Source: a virus
Strand: one strand, 5' to 3'
DNA length: 32,115 bases
Virus record (IMG/VR): IMGVR_UViG_3300029319_000264
Span: 1-32,115 of that record
Shown: positions 12,560 to 19,812 of the stretch, one piece after another
Numbering within the stretch: the stretch's first letter is position 1
Layout: each line of letters begins with the position of its first letter
Notes under the pieces: generated by a model
Database searches by the model: none
Told to the model about the DNA's origin: nothing
What the model saw: the letters and a program-made list of their open reading frames with translations, nothing else
Position numbers and translations under genes: made by a program

Positions 12560-13344
12560 GTATTCTAACTATCGCACCATCAGAGCTAGACGCGGCTTTG
12601 ATGTTTTGCCGTGAGCTGGCATCGGCACAGCATGAAATCATCCCGGCAAGCTATCGCGGCAAGCCTGGGGCAATCCTGGCAGCTATTCAGCATGGAGCCG
12701 AGCTTGGCCTCAAGCCGATGCAGAGCCTGAGCGCAATTGCGGTCATCAAAGGCAAGCCAACAATCTACGGGGACTCCATGATGGCATTGTGTCGCAAGCA
12801 TCCTGAGTGCGAAGACATCGAAGAGACCATCGACAACCCCGGCACAGATAAAGCCATCGCCCGATGCACGGTGCATCGTAAAGGCTGCAAGCCAGCAGAG
12901 CGCACCTTTTCGGTTGACGACGCGAAGCGAGCGGGGCTCTGGGGCAATAAAGGCCCATGGTCATCTTACCCTGATAGAATGCTTCAGATGCGCGCTCGAG
13001 GCTTCGCCCTGCGGGATGTTTTTGCTGATGCGCTTGCTGGGTTTATCACCACCGAAGAGGCTCAAGATTATCCTGAGCCATCAACAGCAAAGCCGAAGCG
13101 AGCCATCCCTGGTGAGCCCACGGTTATCACTGCCGAGGTGCTTGAGTCGAAGGCTGCTGCGCTGCCCGCCAAGCCTGCCGTGAGCGACGATGTGCTTCGT
13201 GCCCTGGCTCATCTTGAGACCCTACAAATCAGCGAGCAGAGCGCTCTGGATTATTTGAGCCTTGAGCGAATCGAGCAAATCGAGCCCGCTCATCTCAAAG
13301 ACCTGCGCGAGCTCTACATCAACACTAAAAAAGGAGAAGCCTGA
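12556..13344 (+). CDS. recT: RecT-family single-strand annealing protein
   Basis: RecT-type proteins anneal complementary single strands during phage recombination and replication. The 262-residue protein has the family core: GAELGLKPMQSLSAIAVIKGKPTI (about 49-72), then a GLWGNKGPWSSYPDRMLQMRARGFALRDVF block (about 126-155) with the conserved W...YP.RML...ARGFALRD pattern. The C-terminal 90 residues are a variable linker and helix. No exonuclease partner is recognisable next to it, but an SSB-like gene follows at once. The start overlaps the previous stop by ATGA. Confidence 0.88.
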   Translation: MSILTIAPSELDAALMFCRELASAQHEIIPASYRGKPGAILAAIQHGAELGLKPMQSLSAIAVIKGKPTIYGDSMMALCRKHPECEDIEETIDNPGTDKAIARCTVHRKGCKPAERTFSVDDAKRAGLWGNKGPWSSYPDRMLQMRARGFALRDVFADALAGFITTEEAQDYPEPSTAKPKRAIPGEPTVITAEVLESKAAALPAKPAVSDDVLRALAHLETLQISEQSALDYLSLERIEQIEPAHLKDLRELYINTKKGEA

Positions 13345-13345
13345 A

Positions 13346-13798
13346 ATGGCAGCAGTACACTTTAACCCCACCGCCGTTGATTACGGTGAAACAAAGCAAG
13401 AAGAGCGCGTTGATTTTAATGAACTCATGCCCGACGGCGAATACCCGCTCACTGTTATCGCAACAGAAAAGCGAAAAAATCGAGCGGAAACCGGCTCTTA
13501 TATTCTTTTGACGTTCGAAGTTGCGAGCGGCAAATATCGCCGAAAGTGGGTCCGCGAGTATCTCAATCTTTGGAACCCAAACGAGCAAGCGGTTGAGATT
13601 GCCCAGCGAAAGCTAGGCCAGCTCTGCAAGGCTTTAGGCATCGAGCATCTGAGCGATACTGACGAACTCTTGAACCGCAGCGTACAAGCCAAGATTTACA
13701 CTAAGCCGGGGTCAAATGGCTATGAAGCCCAAAATGCAATCGGCGGTTATAGTGCAATGCCCGCTCAGCCTGAGCTGGATGACGACGTGCCATTTTAA
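13346..13798 (+). CDS. DUF669-like single-stranded DNA-binding protein
   Basis: The ATG at 13346 follows AAGGAG and gives 150 residues. The protein has the pattern of phage DUF669 proteins: PDGEYPLTVIATEKRKN, then TGSYILLTFEVASGKYRRKWVRE, and a helix with QRKLGQLCKALGI. It ends in DDDVPF, an acidic tail of the same type as the SSB C-terminus (DDDIPF) that recruits partner proteins. Position straight after recT supports a role as the phage SSB. The frame is open upstream to 13262, but that part overlaps recT. Confidence 0.85.
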   Translation: MAAVHFNPTAVDYGETKQEERVDFNELMPDGEYPLTVIATEKRKNRAETGSYILLTFEVASGKYRRKWVREYLNLWNPNEQAVEIAQRKLGQLCKALGIEHLSDTDELLNRSVQAKIYTKPGSNGYEAQNAIGGYSAMPAQPELDDDVPF

Positions 13799-13812
13799 CG
13801 GATAACCCTGAC

Positions 13813-13883
13813 GGTGCTGGGGGGCCGTGCGAGCCACCCCAGCGCCAGGGGGATCTTCCCGCAAGCGGGAGAGATAGCCCCCT
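13813..13883 (+). other. Two strong hairpins after the recombination genes (terminator or structured RNA)
   Basis: GGTGCTGGGG (13813-13822) pairs with CCCCAGCGCC (13837-13846), with one G-T pair. AGGGGG (13847-13852) pairs with CCCCCT (13878-13883), enclosing an inner stem ATCTTCCCGC / GCGGGAGAGAT with an AA turn and one bulge. Together they fill most of the gap between the SSB-like gene and the next gene. There is no U-tract. Confidence 0.55.
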
Positions 13884-13927
13884 TATAGCCTAACCTGATA
13901 AGATTGCCAGAGGGGAAAGGGGAGAGA

Positions 13928-14089
13928 ATGAAAATGGTTTATCTGCTAGCCGGGCTTTCTTGCCTCGGAGTCCTTTGTGTTTTTGCAATGATGATCGATG
14001 CCTCTGCGCGGCGTGAGCTTGCCCGCAGGATTGACCAAGATTTAGCGCGTAGGCAGGAACCGCGCTGGGAAGATGAGGACTGGCGATGA
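13928..14089 (+). CDS. Small single-pass membrane protein (53 aa)
   Basis: The ATG at 13928 follows a purine-rich GGGGAAAGGGGAGAGA. The product has one hydrophobic segment, VYLLAGLSCLGVLCVFAMMI (about residues 4-23). A charged, probably cytoplasmic helix follows (RRELARRIDQDLARRQE). It is not recognised. It ends in ATGA overlap with the next gene. Confidence 0.65.
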   Translation: MKMVYLLAGLSCLGVLCVFAMMIDASARRELARRIDQDLARRQEPRWEDEDWR

Positions 14090-14331
14090 GAGAAGAGACC
14101 ATCAGAATTGCAATCGAGAAAGTCAAAGCGCGCTACGGAAACCGCGCGGTCATCGTTGACGATGGCAAAACGAAAGAGCCCGCCCGAACTATAATCGCGG
14201 AAGCCGTCGAAGGGCTCGAGACTCATGGCGAACGAATCGAGGCCGCGCAAGATGCTCTGGTTGAGCATGGCGCAGCTTGGAATGACCTGGGCTGGCTAAA
14301 GAAAAAGCGAGCTGAGGCAAAGGGGAAATAA
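14086..14331 (+). CDS. Hypothetical protein (81 aa)
   Basis: The product is small, highly charged and probably helical: EETIRIAIEKVKARYGNRAVI, then EAVEGLETHGERIEAAQDALVEHG, ending in KKKRAEAKGK. I do not recognise it. It is coupled to the membrane protein before it by the ATGA overlap. Confidence 0.66.
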   Translation: MREETIRIAIEKVKARYGNRAVIVDDGKTKEPARTIIAEAVEGLETHGERIEAAQDALVEHGAAWNDLGWLKKKRAEAKGK

Positions 14332-14348
14332 CACAAGGGAAAATATCA

Positions 14349-14441
14349 ATGAGTTTTATTGAGGGGGTTATCGCCTGCGCCGTCACTGGCGTATGCGGCA
14401 GCATAGGGGTTTTTTTGTCTACTTGGAAAATGGACATTTGA
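14349..14441 (+). CDS. Tiny membrane peptide (30 aa)
   Basis: AAGGGAAAATATCA precedes the ATG at 14349. The 30-residue product, starting MSFIEGVIACAVTGVCGSIG, is almost entirely one hydrophobic segment. Its ribosome site and its place in a gap that would otherwise be 120 bases long support translation. Function is unknown; tiny membrane peptides are common in phage early regions. Confidence 0.45.
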   Translation: MSFIEGVIACAVTGVCGSIGVFLSTWKMDI

Positions 14442-14451
14442 AAAAGGGAAA

Positions 14452-14892
14452 ATGAAAATGACTAGAGCAAGCTATGGGGGCCATGAGAGCCCGCCAAGAT
14501 TGGGGCCGATAGTGCTTGGGGTTTTGACGGTTGCGACGATTGCGCATGTCGCAATCTACGAATGGGGTGATTTCAAGGTATCCAAGATGCTGCCAGCGTA
14601 TCCCGATGCGCCGCGCACTGTAGACAATAGAGGGGTGCTGCATAGCACGCATCTTGAGTCGCAGCTTGCGAAAGCACAGCGCCGCATCGCAGAGCTCACG
14701 CGGGATGCAATGCCAGAAGAGCGCGAGACCCTCGAGGAAGAGCGCGAGCGCTGGCAAGAGCAAAAAGAGCACCTACTTGCTCGAATTGCCGAGCTTGAAG
14801 AGAAGATACTTTTGGTGGTGAATGCCAATGGAGAGCACACCAGCAATGACAGCGCCTTCATTGGCCAGCTAGCAGAGGGGGTGGGGTTATGA
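14452..14892 (+). CDS. Membrane-anchored coiled-coil protein
   Basis: The 146-residue protein has a basic start, a membrane segment (LGPIVLGVLTVATIAHVAIY, about 17-36), and a long coiled coil between about residues 68 and 120 (QLAKAQRRIAEL, EERETLEEERERWQEQKEHLL, ARIAELEEKI). One membrane segment plus a periplasmic-type coiled coil resembles inner-membrane spanins. However, it lies in the early block and not with the lysis genes, so that reading is weak. Ribosome site AAAAGGGAAA; it ends in ATGA overlap. Confidence 0.7.
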   Translation: MKMTRASYGGHESPPRLGPIVLGVLTVATIAHVAIYEWGDFKVSKMLPAYPDAPRTVDNRGVLHSTHLESQLAKAQRRIAELTRDAMPEERETLEEERERWQEQKEHLLARIAELEEKILLVVNANGEHTSNDSAFIGQLAEGVGL

Positions 14893-15215
14893 GCCGAAAG
14901 AAACTATTCAAGGAAGATCACCAGAGGCTTCAAGCTATCGTGGAGACCATTATCCTGCTCGCTAATGAGTGCGCGGACCGAAGCGCTGAATACTACCGAC
15001 GCCACCAAATTGAAGGTCACGAACAAGATTTAGAGCTGAGCGACCTATTACGGGATGCGGTAACAGACCTCAAGAGCCTCGAAGAGCGCGTGGGCACTGG
15101 GTCGGTGATTGATAAAGTCATGTCACAGCGCATCGCCGAGGAGCCCGGTGTCTTCGGGATGCTATTTGGCTTCGGTGGCAAAAAGAAACGCCAGATAGGA
15201 GGGCCTGCGGCATGA
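14889..15215 (+). CDS. Hypothetical protein (108 aa)
   Basis: The product starts basic (SRKKLFKEDHQRL), is helical through the middle (IVETIILLANECADRSAEYYRRH; DLLRDAVTDLKSLEERVG), and ends in a Gly/Lys-rich tail (GMLFGFGGKKKRQIGG). I do not recognise it. It overlaps both neighbours by ATGA, so it belongs to one coupled run from 14452 to 15346. Confidence 0.68.
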   Translation: MSRKKLFKEDHQRLQAIVETIILLANECADRSAEYYRRHQIEGHEQDLELSDLLRDAVTDLKSLEERVGTGSVIDKVMSQRIAEEPGVFGMLFGFGGKKKRQIGGPAA

Positions 15216-15346
15216 TGTGTTGGTTAGGATTGCACCGATGGATTTATCACGGCGAATGGATTCGTGCCTGCTCGAGGTGCGAAGCCGTGCAAAGACGAGC
15301 AGCCGAGGGCGAGACGCGCCGCCCTGGCTGGTACTATACGCGGTAA
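15212..15346 (+). CDS. Small CxxC-containing protein (44 aa)
   Basis: AGGAGGG lies a few bases before the ATGATG at 15212-15217. The 44-residue translation begins MMCWLGLHRWIYHGEWIRAC and continues SRCEAVQRR. One C/H set near the start (C3, H8, H13) and C20-x2-C23 could form a small zinc site. Short phage proteins with the pattern 'C.lG.H.W.......C.rCg' are familiar to me. A longer ORF in the other frame (15217-15420) lacks such features and is discarded. Confidence 0.6.
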   Translation: MMCWLGLHRWIYHGEWIRACSRCEAVQRRAAEGETRRPGWYYTR

Positions 15347-15364
15347 TTTTGCCGCAGCCCCCTG

Positions 15365-15428
15365 CCCCGGTGCCAGCCTGTGAACGAAACACGCGTAGCG
15401 CTGGCGACCACCCGGGGTAGGGGTTTTT
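15365..15428 (+). terminator. Candidate terminator or structured leader before 15465
   Basis: CCCCGG (15365-15370) pairs with CCGGGG (15412-15417), and GCCAGC (15372-15377) with GCTGGC (15400-15405), with a small inner loop. TAGGGGTTTTT follows. The stem plus T5 makes this the most terminator-like element of the early operon, though the T-tract is offset by six bases. Confidence 0.5.
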
Positions 15429-15464
15429 GGGATCTTCTAACTTACAACGTAAAGGCAGAGAAAA

Positions 15465-15884
15465 ATGGGAAAACAAAGCAAGAGACCAAGAGTGATTCGC
15501 CCTTGGGATATTGAGCAAATTATTGGACTGATTGAGATTGTGGCAGAGGCTGGCGACTACCCGCGCGTAGGCTGGGCCAACATTGCAAGGCTGCACAATC
15601 AGAGATTCTTTCCGGGCATCGAGGGCCGCACACCGAAGGCCATTGAGGGCATGTTTGGTCGCATCCGTGACGGCTTTATGTACCTTCAAGACCAGCGAGT
15701 AATGGGCTTGATGGTTGAGCATGAGGCGCTCTGGCAGCGCATCGGCAGACATTCGAAAAAAGATCTAGAGGTTGACGCTCTCAAGGCTCGAGTCGAAGAG
15801 CAGAGCAAGCAGATCAATCAGCTCTTGGACGCGCTAGCCCGCCATGCCCCGGGGGCACTGATAAGCCGCCCGGGCTCTTCATAG
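15465..15884 (+). CDS. Possible Myb/SANT-like DNA-binding protein with coiled coil
   Basis: The N-terminal half reads as a Myb/SANT-type helical unit: IRPWDIEQIIGLIEIVAEAG, then PRVGWANIARLHNQRF, then GRTPKAIEGMFGRIRDG. Spaced tryptophans and a final 'GRTpkaie..f' helix are typical. The C-terminal part (DLEVDALKARVEEQSKQINQL) is a coiled coil and would support a dimer. It is the last gene of the plus-strand block and stands alone behind a hairpin, so it could be a regulator such as a late-gene activator. The domain call is by pattern only. Confidence 0.6.
   Translation: MGKQSKRPRVIRPWDIEQIIGLIEIVAEAGDYPRVGWANIARLHNQRFFPGIEGRTPKAIEGMFGRIRDGFMYLQDQRVMGLMVEHEALWQRIGRHSKKDLEVDALKARVEEQSKQINQLLDALARHAPGALISRPGSS
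15848..15874. terminator. Hairpin at the convergent end of early and lysis operons
   Basis: CCCGGG-GGC (15848-15856) pairs with GCC-G-CCCGGG (15865-15874) around ACTGATAA, with one bulge. It lies in the last codons of the plus-strand gene and 70 bases beyond the stop of the minus-strand lysis gene. It could stop transcripts from either side; there is no U-tract. Confidence 0.35.
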
Positions 15885-15942
15885 CCTCGAGCGCTTCAGA
15901 CAATAACGCAAAGATAGGCGCCGCACATAAACCACAAGCCCA

Positions 15943-16509
15943 TCACCACTCCTCGAGTAGGGTATAGCTAAACGTCTTGCATCCGGTTGTGGCAATCTGT
16001 AACCGGGCAAGGCGCATAGCCTCTTCAAAGTCAGACTCATTTGCCAGCACCTGACAACCAGCAGACCACCTATCAACGCGGGTAGAGTGCTGCCCGGCTT
16101 TGTGCAGGTTGATGCCGAAAAACCCGGTGTCCGTCGGGCCGTCGGTGTCAAACTCACCATCTCGGTTAGCGTCCCGCCATACCGTCACCTCGCCGCCGCG
16201 CTGACATAACGCCTCATACTGCCCCCGGTGCTGGTCAATCTCCCAGATTCCGCGATAATGACCAGGGCAGAGTATCGCCGTGCCTTTTACCTGAAGCGGA
16301 TTTAGCAGGTAGTATTGCCCCGGGTCGGTGGTGGCTTTCCAAAAATGGGTCATCCACTGCCCGCCCTGACGATACGCGCACCCTACCAAATCATCAAAGG
16401 CATTCGGGGCACCATTGCGCTTTCGGATGCCGAAAAGGTTTAGGTCATACTGGCCATCAAAGACCGGATATCCTAGAGCTCGTATCTGTTTGAGAACCGG
16501 GGGAAGCAT
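15943..16509 (-). CDS. L,D-transpeptidase/YkuD-like cell-wall enzyme, candidate endolysin
   Basis: The 188-residue protein has GINLHKAGQHSTRVDRWSAGC at about 132-152. This His ... Ser-x-Gly-Cys pattern matches the active site of YkuD-type L,D-transpeptidases and related carboxypeptidases. Related stand-alone proteins occur in phage lysis regions. It has no signal peptide and no wall-binding repeat. It is the last gene of the minus-strand late operon, one gene beyond the holin-like genes, which supports cell-wall degradation at lysis. AAGGCGGC precedes the ATG. The alternative is a host-wall modifying enzyme. Confidence 0.7.
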   Translation of the reverse strand: MLPPVLKQIRALGYPVFDGQYDLNLFGIRKRNGAPNAFDDLVGCAYRQGGQWMTHFWKATTDPGQYYLLNPLQVKGTAILCPGHYRGIWEIDQHRGQYEALCQRGGEVTVWRDANRDGEFDTDGPTDTGFFGINLHKAGQHSTRVDRWSAGCQVLANESDFEEAMRLARLQIATTGCKTFSYTLLEEW

Positions 16510-16524
16510 GATTGCCGCCTTATA

Positions 16525-16728
16525 TTAGAATCTTATTCTGAGACCACCGAGCGCTTCCCACTGCTTGCCGCTGTCAACAGAAGCATCAACAAACAGGCTT
16601 GCGCTTTCGCTAAGGCGAGCAGCCCCAGAAACAAAGCCCCGGGCCCTATCGCCATCAATGCCAATACCAAAATCAATCGATCCTGCGCCCGGCGCGATAG
16701 ACTCCGCCACACCGAGCGCATGGCTCAC
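16525..16728 (-). CDS. Hypothetical lysis-region protein (67 aa), beta-rich
   Basis: GTG at 16728 overlaps the holin stop as GTGA, with GAGAG upstream. The translation alternates polar and apolar residues (SIDFGIGIDGDRARGFVSG, then SASLFVDASVDSGKQWEAL) and ends in Phe. This suggests a small beta-sheet or barrel fragment. I do not recognise a family. A second frame inside it (16533-16721) encodes a hydrophobic peptide with two membrane-like segments. Confidence 0.55.
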   Translation of the reverse strand: MSHALGVAESIAPGAGSIDFGIGIDGDRARGFVSGAARLSESASLFVDASVDSGKQWEALGGLRIRF

Positions 16729-16976
16729 TTGCTCTCTAAGCTTTCGGGCTTTCCCAACGAGGATACCTCGGCGGCTGCCTGCTTGGCCAAAAGAGCACGC
16801 TTCACCGTTGCCCTACTTTGCGAATAACTAGCACCGCAGAGCGCTGAGAGAATGGGCCCGCCAATGATTGCCCATTGGCTTTCTGAGAATATGGCGCAAA
16901 GGATCCCACCGCACATTCCCAAGATAGAAATGAAAAACTCCGACGAAAACTTGCCATTGGTTTTACCCTGTATCAT
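16725..16976 (-). CDS. Probable holin (two membrane segments)
   Basis: The 83-residue protein has a short polar start. Two hydrophobic segments, FFISILGMCGGILCAIF (about 14-30) and AIIGGPILSALCGASYS (about 36-52), are followed by a basic tail with RATVKRALLAK. Size, two membrane helices and charged tail fit class II holins, and the neighbours are lysis-type genes. The start lies inside the end of the coiled-coil gene at 16963. Confidence 0.62.
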   Translation of the reverse strand: MIQGKTNGKFSSEFFISILGMCGGILCAIFSESQWAIIGGPILSALCGASYSQSRATVKRALLAKQAAAEVSSLGKPESLESK

Positions 16977-17247
16977 CTCGTTCCCTCCGGTCTCTTTCCA
17001 CTGCGTCCTTGATGTCCATTCTGCGAATTATTTCATAGGTATTACTAAGCGCTTCCCGCGTCTTTTCGCTTACGTCATTGACCCTATCGCTCAAAGCCTC
17101 AATCTTTTCTTCGTTAACCGCTAGCTTAGATGCGAGTCCATTGCCGTTATGTTTTGGGTTTCGCTTGTCACTGAATCGCTCGGCTAGGCGCATCCCAACA
17201 ACGATAGCTGCAACAACGCCCCCGCCGAGTGCCGATTCAGGATCCAC
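16963..17247 (-). CDS. Membrane-anchored coiled-coil protein of the lysis cluster
   Basis: The frame is open from 17337, but the first part overlaps the preceding gene. GTG at 17247, one base after that gene's stop and five bases behind AGAGGA, is the likelier start and gives 94 residues. The N-terminus has a hydrophobic stretch (ALGGGVVAAIVVGMRLA). A long charged helix follows (NEEKIEALSDRVNDVSEKT, then IIRRMDIKDAVERDRRERD). One membrane helix plus a coiled coil next to a holin would suit a spanin-like or holin-associated protein; no family is certain. Confidence 0.62.
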   Translation of the reverse strand: MDPESALGGGVVAAIVVGMRLAERFSDKRNPKHNGNGLASKLAVNEEKIEALSDRVNDVSEKTREALSNTYEIIRRMDIKDAVERDRRERDDTG

Positions 17248-17248
17248 G

Positions 17249-17500
17249 TCAATCCTCTTCTGCTGGGGGCTGGGCCTCTTCAACAGTGTGGCCGCCTTCC
17301 GACATCTTAACTTTGAGCGCATCAAGGGCGCTATCAATCAGCGATGTAACGCCGTCGCCCTCAAGCGGTAGTTTTACGCCGAATCGCGTACCGTCAATCT
17401 CCGGCAGTGTTGCAATTGCTTGGCATGATGCGCTTACGCTGCCTTCTGCGATTGATTTTGTAATAGTCACTTGAACGGTGTGCAGTGTTTTAGTCGCCAT
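17249..17500 (-). CDS. Hypothetical protein (83 aa) between tail fibre and lysis genes
   Basis: The product begins ATKTLHTVQVTITKSIAEGSV, a beta-like stretch. It continues with GTRFGVKLPLEGDGVTSLI and a helix, and ends in an acidic tail (EEAQPPAEED). I do not recognise it. GAGGTATT lies before the ATG, and it overlaps the end of the fibre gene by 11 bases. A fibre-assembly or minor tail role is possible from position only. Confidence 0.62.
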   Translation of the reverse strand: MATKTLHTVQVTITKSIAEGSVSASCQAIATLPEIDGTRFGVKLPLEGDGVTSLIDSALDALKVKMSEGGHTVEEAQPPAEED

Positions 17501-19379
17501 TTTCTAATACCTCGATTCGCGCCGTTAGCTCTTGAACGGCTTTGATAAGTGGCATGACAAGGCGCTCATACTGAATGCCCTGCTTCCCGCTTGGTTCAAT
17601 TACATGTCCGCTAAATCCTTCAGGCAAAGCGCCCAAGGCCGTTTCGACCTCCTGAGCAATCAGGCCGTGCTGAATTGCGTCAGAGTCAAACTCGCCACGC
17701 TCGGCAGGCTCATCCCCAGCGAAGCGCGCGTCTCTAATTTCTTCGGGCCAGTCTGCCGGATGGATTTTTTTGTAGGTCACGGGGCGCAGCGCGTTTACAA
17801 AATCAAGCCCAAGCTGGCTTGTGGTAACCTCTGTTTTGATGCGCTCATCTGAGTCAACGGTTAAAGATGTCTGACAGTGAAAGCTTGATATGCTGCTGTT
17901 TCCAAGCCTGACTTGGTTGTTTGCTGTGCCAGTTGTGCCCTCGCCGACAATGACCTGGTTGGTTCCGCTGTTTGCGCTGGGGTCAGCATTGTTGCCGATG
18001 ATTACGTTATTGGTGCCAGTAGTCAAAACATCGCCAGCCGCTCGCCCAAGAATTGTATTTTGAGCGCCCGTCGTCAAGGCGGTGCCAGCGTTGGCTCCCA
18101 CGATTACGTTGTTCTCAACAGATGTGCCGGAATCCATGCACGTAGCTGTTCCGATTGTCACATTGAGACGGGTGTCAGCGCACACCAGCTGGCGCTTGTT
18201 TGTGAACTCCAAAGCAACTGCGTCTTTTGCTGTTCTAAGCTGCAAAAGGGGCGGGTCAATAAATCCGTTGGTGCCATCGGCAACAGTTACCGCGCTATCA
18301 ACAGTCAGGTCGGTACCGTTAGCGGCGATCGCTGTAATGGTTCGAGTGTCAGAACCCACCTTGATTGATGCGCCTGCGCAAATCTCCCCCGGCGTGTTAC
18401 CGCTCCGAACCAGTGTTGTGCTCGATGCGCCGCCAGTTCCGAAGGTTCCGCTTGCTTGCGTGTCCGAGTTGCCAACAACTTCAAACATTGCATTTACGGT
18501 AGTGTCTTCTGCGCCCCGAATCTTCATTCTGCCGGTAGCGTTAGATAGGACAATCGTGCCGTTCCCGGCTGAAATAATTTCCATGTTGTCCAAACTGTGG
18601 TCGTAACGAAGCAACCCAGCCTGGGCATTTCCCGCGTCGGTAAAAGCAATGCCGCTGTAAGGGTCGGTTGATTTAGACATCAAAGTAATGCCGCTCCGGC
18701 CATCACTCTCAACAACGATGTCGTTCCAGTCAGCGTGAACTTGGGTATGCCCGGAATCACCGCTTTTAACGTGAAGTCCGGGGGAAGCGCAAAGAGGTGC
18801 ATCTTCGCCAATCCCAACTTTATTGTCGTTGTCGATTCGCATCGACTCAGCGCCGCCGGTTGTGAAGCTGATGTATTGGCCGCTGCCGGATGATGCGCTA
18901 AGTTTTAACGGGACTGTGAGCGCAGAAACATTAGCTGTCGAGCCGGTGCCTGCAAACTCTAGCCGATTGGTATCAGCTTGATGCAAGCGAATTTGCGAAC
19001 CATTGCTTCCGTCTGCGTTTAAAGCAACAAGGCAGCGGTCTTTAGAATTGCTGCTGCTGTTTTCAATGAAGAGGGCTGGCGAGCTGTTCGCTGTTGGGTC
19101 AATCGACATCCCCGTTGACCCGCCGGTACCGACGATATGCAACGGTGCTTTTGGAGTAGCCTCTCGAACCCCAACAAGACCGGATGATTCGTTGTCGGCC
19201 TCGGTGAAAGAGCCAAGAAAAACCAGCTTGTTTGCATTCGTTGTTGTGTCTACTTCAATGAAGTCTTCGCCAGTCGTCCCATCTTCGAACAACAGCGCCG
19301 GGTCTAGATTCGTTGTCAATTCCGTTGGCGGCGAAGCTACATCGCTGCCGCCCATCCCAATTTGAACAATCTTAGGCAT
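17490..19379 (-). CDS. Tail fibre/spike with C-terminal S74 intramolecular chaperone
   Basis: The 629-residue protein is the likely host-recognition fibre. The body is rich in Gly, Ser, Thr and Asn, with repetitive beta-type segments. These include short NNVIVGANAGTALTTGAQN-like units near 420-480 that resemble left-handed or trimeric-adhesin repeats. The last 130 residues match the Peptidase S74 chaperone: VDSDERIKTEV (catalytic Ser of the S-D-E-R-I-K motif), LDFVNALRPVTYKK, IQHGLIAQEVE, and YERLVMPLIKAVQEL. In this family the domain folds the trimer and then cuts itself off. GGGGG precedes the ATG. Confidence 0.88.
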   Translation of the reverse strand: MPKIVQIGMGGSDVASPPTELTTNLDPALLFEDGTTGEDFIEVDTTTNANKLVFLGSFTEADNESSGLVGVREATPKAPLHIVGTGGSTGMSIDPTANSSPALFIENSSSNSKDRCLVALNADGSNGSQIRLHQADTNRLEFAGTGSTANVSALTVPLKLSASSGSGQYISFTTGGAESMRIDNDNKVGIGEDAPLCASPGLHVKSGDSGHTQVHADWNDIVVESDGRSGITLMSKSTDPYSGIAFTDAGNAQAGLLRYDHSLDNMEIISAGNGTIVLSNATGRMKIRGAEDTTVNAMFEVVGNSDTQASGTFGTGGASSTTLVRSGNTPGEICAGASIKVGSDTRTITAIAANGTDLTVDSAVTVADGTNGFIDPPLLQLRTAKDAVALEFTNKRQLVCADTRLNVTIGTATCMDSGTSVENNVIVGANAGTALTTGAQNTILGRAAGDVLTTGTNNVIIGNNADPSANSGTNQVIVGEGTTGTANNQVRLGNSSISSFHCQTSLTVDSDERIKTEVTTSQLGLDFVNALRPVTYKKIHPADWPEEIRDARFAGDEPAERGEFDSDAIQHGLIAQEVETALGALPEGFSGHVIEPSGKQGIQYERLVMPLIKAVQELTARIEVLENGD

Positions 19380-19380
19380 C

Positions 19381-19692
19381 TTAGAACCCCCGCCCTTCTG
19401 CGTTAACAGTACCGCCCGAGCTGGTCCCCACGTACGTCAACTTGAATTCCGAAATTGGGAATCCAAAAGCGATAGCCGTAAGATCGTTGGCTGCGACGGC
19501 TTGACTCTCTAACTCTCGGTAGGTCCCGCCCGGGTCTTTGTAGTGAACTTTTGCCGTGCCCGCTGTTGTAGCAAAGACGAAAAAAACAGCGCCGCGCTTG
19601 GCGGTGTGGGGGCACTGCCCCTCGAGAATATCGGTCTGGCTTGTCGTGTAAGCCTTGCCGGAAACAGTTACGCCTCGTGTAGCCATGGTCAT
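19381..19692 (-). CDS. Hypothetical virion-associated protein (103 aa)
   Basis: The frame reaches 19746, but GGGAGG sits directly before ATGs at 19692 and 19686, so the shorter start is chosen. The product is a compact beta-rich protein (TRGVTVSGKAYTTSQTDIL; GAVFFVFATTAGTAKVHYK; EFKLTYVGTSSGGTVNAEG). It looks like a small structural or decoration-type protein. It is first behind the late promoter at 19813-19841 and directly before the fibre gene, so a fibre-associated role is possible. I do not recognise a family. Confidence 0.65.
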   Translation of the reverse strand: MTMATRGVTVSGKAYTTSQTDILEGQCPHTAKRGAVFFVFATTAGTAKVHYKDPGGTYRELESQAVAANDLTAIAFGFPISEFKLTYVGTSSGGTVNAEGRGF

Positions 19693-19761
19693 TTTCCTCC
19701 CGTCAGGGTCAAAGCGGCTGGGCTGCCATGTGCCTGCCGCCTCCAAAATCTTATCATAAGC

Positions 19762-19800
19762 GGCCCCCTCTGGAAGGGAAAAAGTAAACCAGAGGGAGCC
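19762..19800. terminator. Hairpin between tail-tip and fibre operons
   Basis: GGCCCCCTCTGG (19762-19773) pairs with CCAGAGGGAGCC (19789-19800), with one mismatch in 12. It lies 98 bases past the stop of the large tail protein. It also falls within the leader of the transcript predicted to start near 19805, so it may act on either. No U-tract is seen. Confidence 0.4.
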
Positions 19801-19812
19801 TAATCCCCGGAC

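Noticed and set aside
14452-14892. Confident spanin assignment
   Set aside because: One membrane helix plus coiled coil fits, but it lies in the early operon on the other strand from the lysis genes, so only a descriptive name is given.
15217-15420. ORF of 67 codons overlapping the small CxxC gene
   Set aside because: The 15212-15346 frame has the ribosome site, ATGA coupling and Cys motif. This frame is Arg/Pro-rich and runs through the hairpin region.
18082-18606. Plus-strand ORF of 174 codons opposite the tail fibre gene
   Set aside because: The fibre frame on the minus strand is supported by S74 motifs. This is an antisense shadow of low-complexity Gly/Ser/Thr sequence.
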